A program made the position numbers and the translations under genes. Source: Hyphomicrobiaceae bacterium (GTDB lineage Bacteria; Pseudomonadota; Alphaproteobacteria; Rhizobiales; Hyphomicrobiaceae). From it: DNA of 64,000 nucleotides. Shown one piece after another: positions 62,383 through 64,000 of the stretch. The stretch lies in NCBI GenBank assembly GCA_020442185.1, contig JAGRKS010000002.1:1-64000 (forward strand), read 5' to 3'. Numbering within the stretch: the stretch's first letter is position 1; every line of letters starts with the position of its first letter. Under the pieces are notes generated by a model, which worked only from the letters and a program-made list of their open reading frames with translations, was not told where the DNA came from and ran no database searches.

Positions 62383-64000
62383 AGGCAATGCAGCCGACCC
62401 GAATCGTCGATACCTCGAACTGTGACCGCGAGCCGATCCATCTGCCCGGCAGCATCCAGAGCCGTGGCGTTCTGCTCGCGTGTACCGGATCAAGCTGGAA
62501 AATCACTCATGCATCAGCGAATGCCGCGGACCTCTTTCGCCGCAAGCCAGAGGCGCTGCTCGGCGCCAGCCTCCTCGAGCTGATCGGGGCGGGAAATATC
62601 GCGGACCTCGAGGCATCGCAACAGCAGGCGCGCAGCTTGGCCGCGCCAACGGGCCGCATCCTCGGGATGCGCCTCAAGGGCAGCCGTCGTCGCTTCAACG
62701 CGGTCCTGCACACCTACATGGGCCAGCGCATCTTCGAGATCGAACCGGCGCTGGACGAGGCCGCAGTTCCGCCGCTCGACCTGGTCGGCGCCATACTCGC
62801 TCGCCTCCAGGAAGCCCGCACCATCGTTGAGCTCTGCAGCGCAACCGCCCATGAGGTACGCGAGCTGATCGGCTACGACCGCGTCCTCGTCTACCGGTTC
62901 CTCCACGACGGCGCCGGCCAGGTGATCGCAGAAGCGCGCAACGATGACCTCGAATCGCTGATCGACCTTCGCTATCCCGCATCTGACATTCCGAGGCAGG
63001 CGCGTGAGCTCTACAAGAAGTCCTGGATCCGGCTGATCAGCGACGTCGATGCCGAGCCGGTCGCAATTCAGAGCGAGCGCGCGGCGCAGAAGCAGCAGTT
63101 GGACCTGAGCTTCGCCGATCTGCGCAGCGTGTCGCCGATCCATATCCAGTACCTGAAGAATATGAACGTCGCAGCATCGATGTCGATTTCGATTATCGTC
63201 GGCGGCGAGCTTTGGGGCCTCATCGCCTGCCATCACCGCACGGCGCGACTCGTGCCTGCCAACCTCAGGGCTGCATCGGAGCTTCTCGGTCAGGTCTTCT
63301 CGCTGCAGATCCAGACCGTCGAGGGCATCGAAGCCTATGTAACGATGCGGGCCGCCCGCGCGCTCCTCGACCGCGTCGTCGCCGAATTCCCGGCCGACGG
63401 CGAACTGATCGACAACCTGACGCAACGCCTCGAGCAGATCGCAGCCTTCATCTCTTGCGACGGCGCGGGTGTCTGGATCGATGGCATGTGGCGTTCCTGG
63501 CGGCTTTCACCGACGGCCGATGAGGCGAAGCGGCTCGCCCAATTCGTCGACGCGCGTCTGGTCCGCAGCATCTATGCATCGCACGAACTGACACGCGAGT
63601 ATCCGGAAGCGAGCAACTGGCATTGTGGTGCCTGCGGCCTGCTCGCCATTCCTCTTTCCAACACCAATTCCGATTGGCTGTTCTTCTTCCGCAAGGAGAT
63701 TACCCAGATCGTCACCTGGGCGGGAGATCCCAGCAACAAGGTCATGGCGTCGGGGAGTGGCAACGGCCTTTCTCCTCGCACGAGCTTCGCGGCATGGAAG
63801 GAAGAGGTTCGCGGCCAGTCGATGCCATGGAGCGCGCGCGAGCGTTTGATCGGCGAGACGCTTCGCGTCTACCTTCTCGACATCATCGTCCGCTTCAGCG
63901 AGGTCATTCTGGAAGAGCGACGCCAGGCGGAGCAACGCCAGCGCCTCATGACCAGCCAGCTCAACCATCGCGTCAAGGGAACGCTGGAGTTGATCCAGTC
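62379..64000 (+). CDS. bphP: Bacteriophytochrome histidine kinase (5' part, cut by window edge)
   Basis: The first 540 residues are visible. The GTG at 62379 with GAGG upstream, overlapping the heme oxygenase stop, is preferred; an ATG at 62388 is in frame. The N-terminal chromophore Cys is in TSNCDREPIHLPGSIQSRGV. PAS-2 and GAF domains follow, with the PASDIPRQARELYKKSWIRL motif around the biliverdin pocket and SPIHIQYLKNMNVAASMSIS. The PHY domain has the tongue segment VTWAGDPSNK and RTSFAAWKEEVRGQSMPWSA. At the very edge the H-box LNHRVKGTLELIQS starts an HWE/HisKA_2-type kinase. It senses red/far-red light, probably to control photosystem genes. Confidence 0.9.
   Translation, partial: MKAMQPTRIVDTSNCDREPIHLPGSIQSRGVLLACTGSSWKITHASANAADLFRRKPEALLGASLLELIGAGNIADLEASQQQARSLAAPTGRILGMRLKGSRRRFNAVLHTYMGQRIFEIEPALDEAAVPPLDLVGAILARLQEARTIVELCSATAHEVRELIGYDRVLVYRFLHDGAGQVIAEARNDDLESLIDLRYPASDIPRQARELYKKSWIRLISDVDAEPVAIQSERAAQKQQLDLSFADLRSVSPIHIQYLKNMNVAASMSISIIVGGELWGLIACHHRTARLVPANLRAASELLGQVFSLQIQTVEGIEAYVTMRAARALLDRVVAEFPADGELIDNLTQRLEQIAAFISCDGAGVWIDGMWRSWRLSPTADEAKRLAQFVDARLVRSIYASHELTREYPEASNWHCGACGLLAIPLSNTNSDWLFFFRKEITQIVTWAGDPSNKVMASGSGNGLSPRTSFAAWKEEVRGQSMPWSARERLIGETLRVYLLDIIVRFSEVILEERRQAEQRQRLMTSQLNHRVKGTLELIQ

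Overview
The window is a piece of chromosome from a purple phototrophic alphaproteobacterium, most likely of the order Hyphomicrobiales (Rhizobiales). The evidence is a high-GC genome, a bacteriochlorophyll/reaction-centre superoperon headed by divergent aerR-ppsR regulators, an oxygen-dependent AcsF cyclase, a hemA-type ALA synthase, and a heme oxygenase plus bacteriophytochrome attached to the end of the cluster. Genus and species cannot be told from sequence reading alone. All functional calls below come from reading motifs and translations; no database search was run.

Layout. (1) 1-11.4 kb: the 5' part of a giant DUF4347/LEPR-XLL cadherin-like surface protein (minus strand, running off the left edge). 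Upstream of it is a four-gene minus-strand operon for a TolC-like outer-membrane lipoprotein, a periplasmic HlyD adaptor, a GAF-HlyD membrane adaptor and an M50-peptidase/HlyD fusion. It looks like a type-I-like export system in which no ABC ATPase is visible. A NarL-family sensor kinase with no partner lies divergently. (2) 11.4-23.4 kb: a metal-stress module. An ECF sigma factor/DUF1109 anti-sigma pair (SigF-NrsF type) sits near a bufferin operon (DUF2282 RiPP precursor, DUF692 oxidase, DUF2063 partner, DoxX, and possibly a YiiX-like cysteine hydrolase). Four exact copies of GTAACC-N16-CGAA lie upstream of the bufferin operon, a DUF547-DUF3179-DUF3047 operon, a cytochrome P460-like gene, and a previously unlisted 47-residue secreted peptide gene. 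This is a coherent candidate SigF regulon. A porin, an OmpR-type regulator and a tRNA-like element are interleaved. (3) 23.5-36.2 kb: a CMD-family protein with its TetR regulator, a two-component pair, then two di-heme peroxidases, a Rieske protein and an AioA-like molybdopterin oxidoreductase. This gene set is diagnostic of the iodate reductase system (IdrP1/P2/B/A) rather than of simple arsenite oxidase. A large DUF255 thioredoxin-domain protein follows. (4) 36.2-42.8 kb: housekeeping/accessory genes (nucleoside phosphorylase-like, two methyltransferases, a NifS-like cysteine desulfurase, a DCC protein), an IS3 relic, tRNA-Gln and tRNA-Pro. (5) 42.8-64 kb: the photosynthesis cluster ppsR-aerR // bchF-N-B-H-L-M-lhaA-puhA-B-C-orf-acsF-puhE-hemA, then a heme oxygenase and a bacteriophytochrome cut by the right edge.

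How the parts work together. The bch/puh genes make and assemble bacteriochlorophyll and the reaction-centre H subunit under PpsR/AerR control; overlapping PpsR-like palindromes lie in the aerR-bchF gap. The heme oxygenase would supply biliverdin to the bacteriophytochrome. SigF-NrsF would switch on bufferin-type copper handling together with several secreted or periplasmic proteins. The Idr-like operon would give respiratory or detoxifying iodate reduction, an unexpected trait to find next to a photosynthesis cluster.
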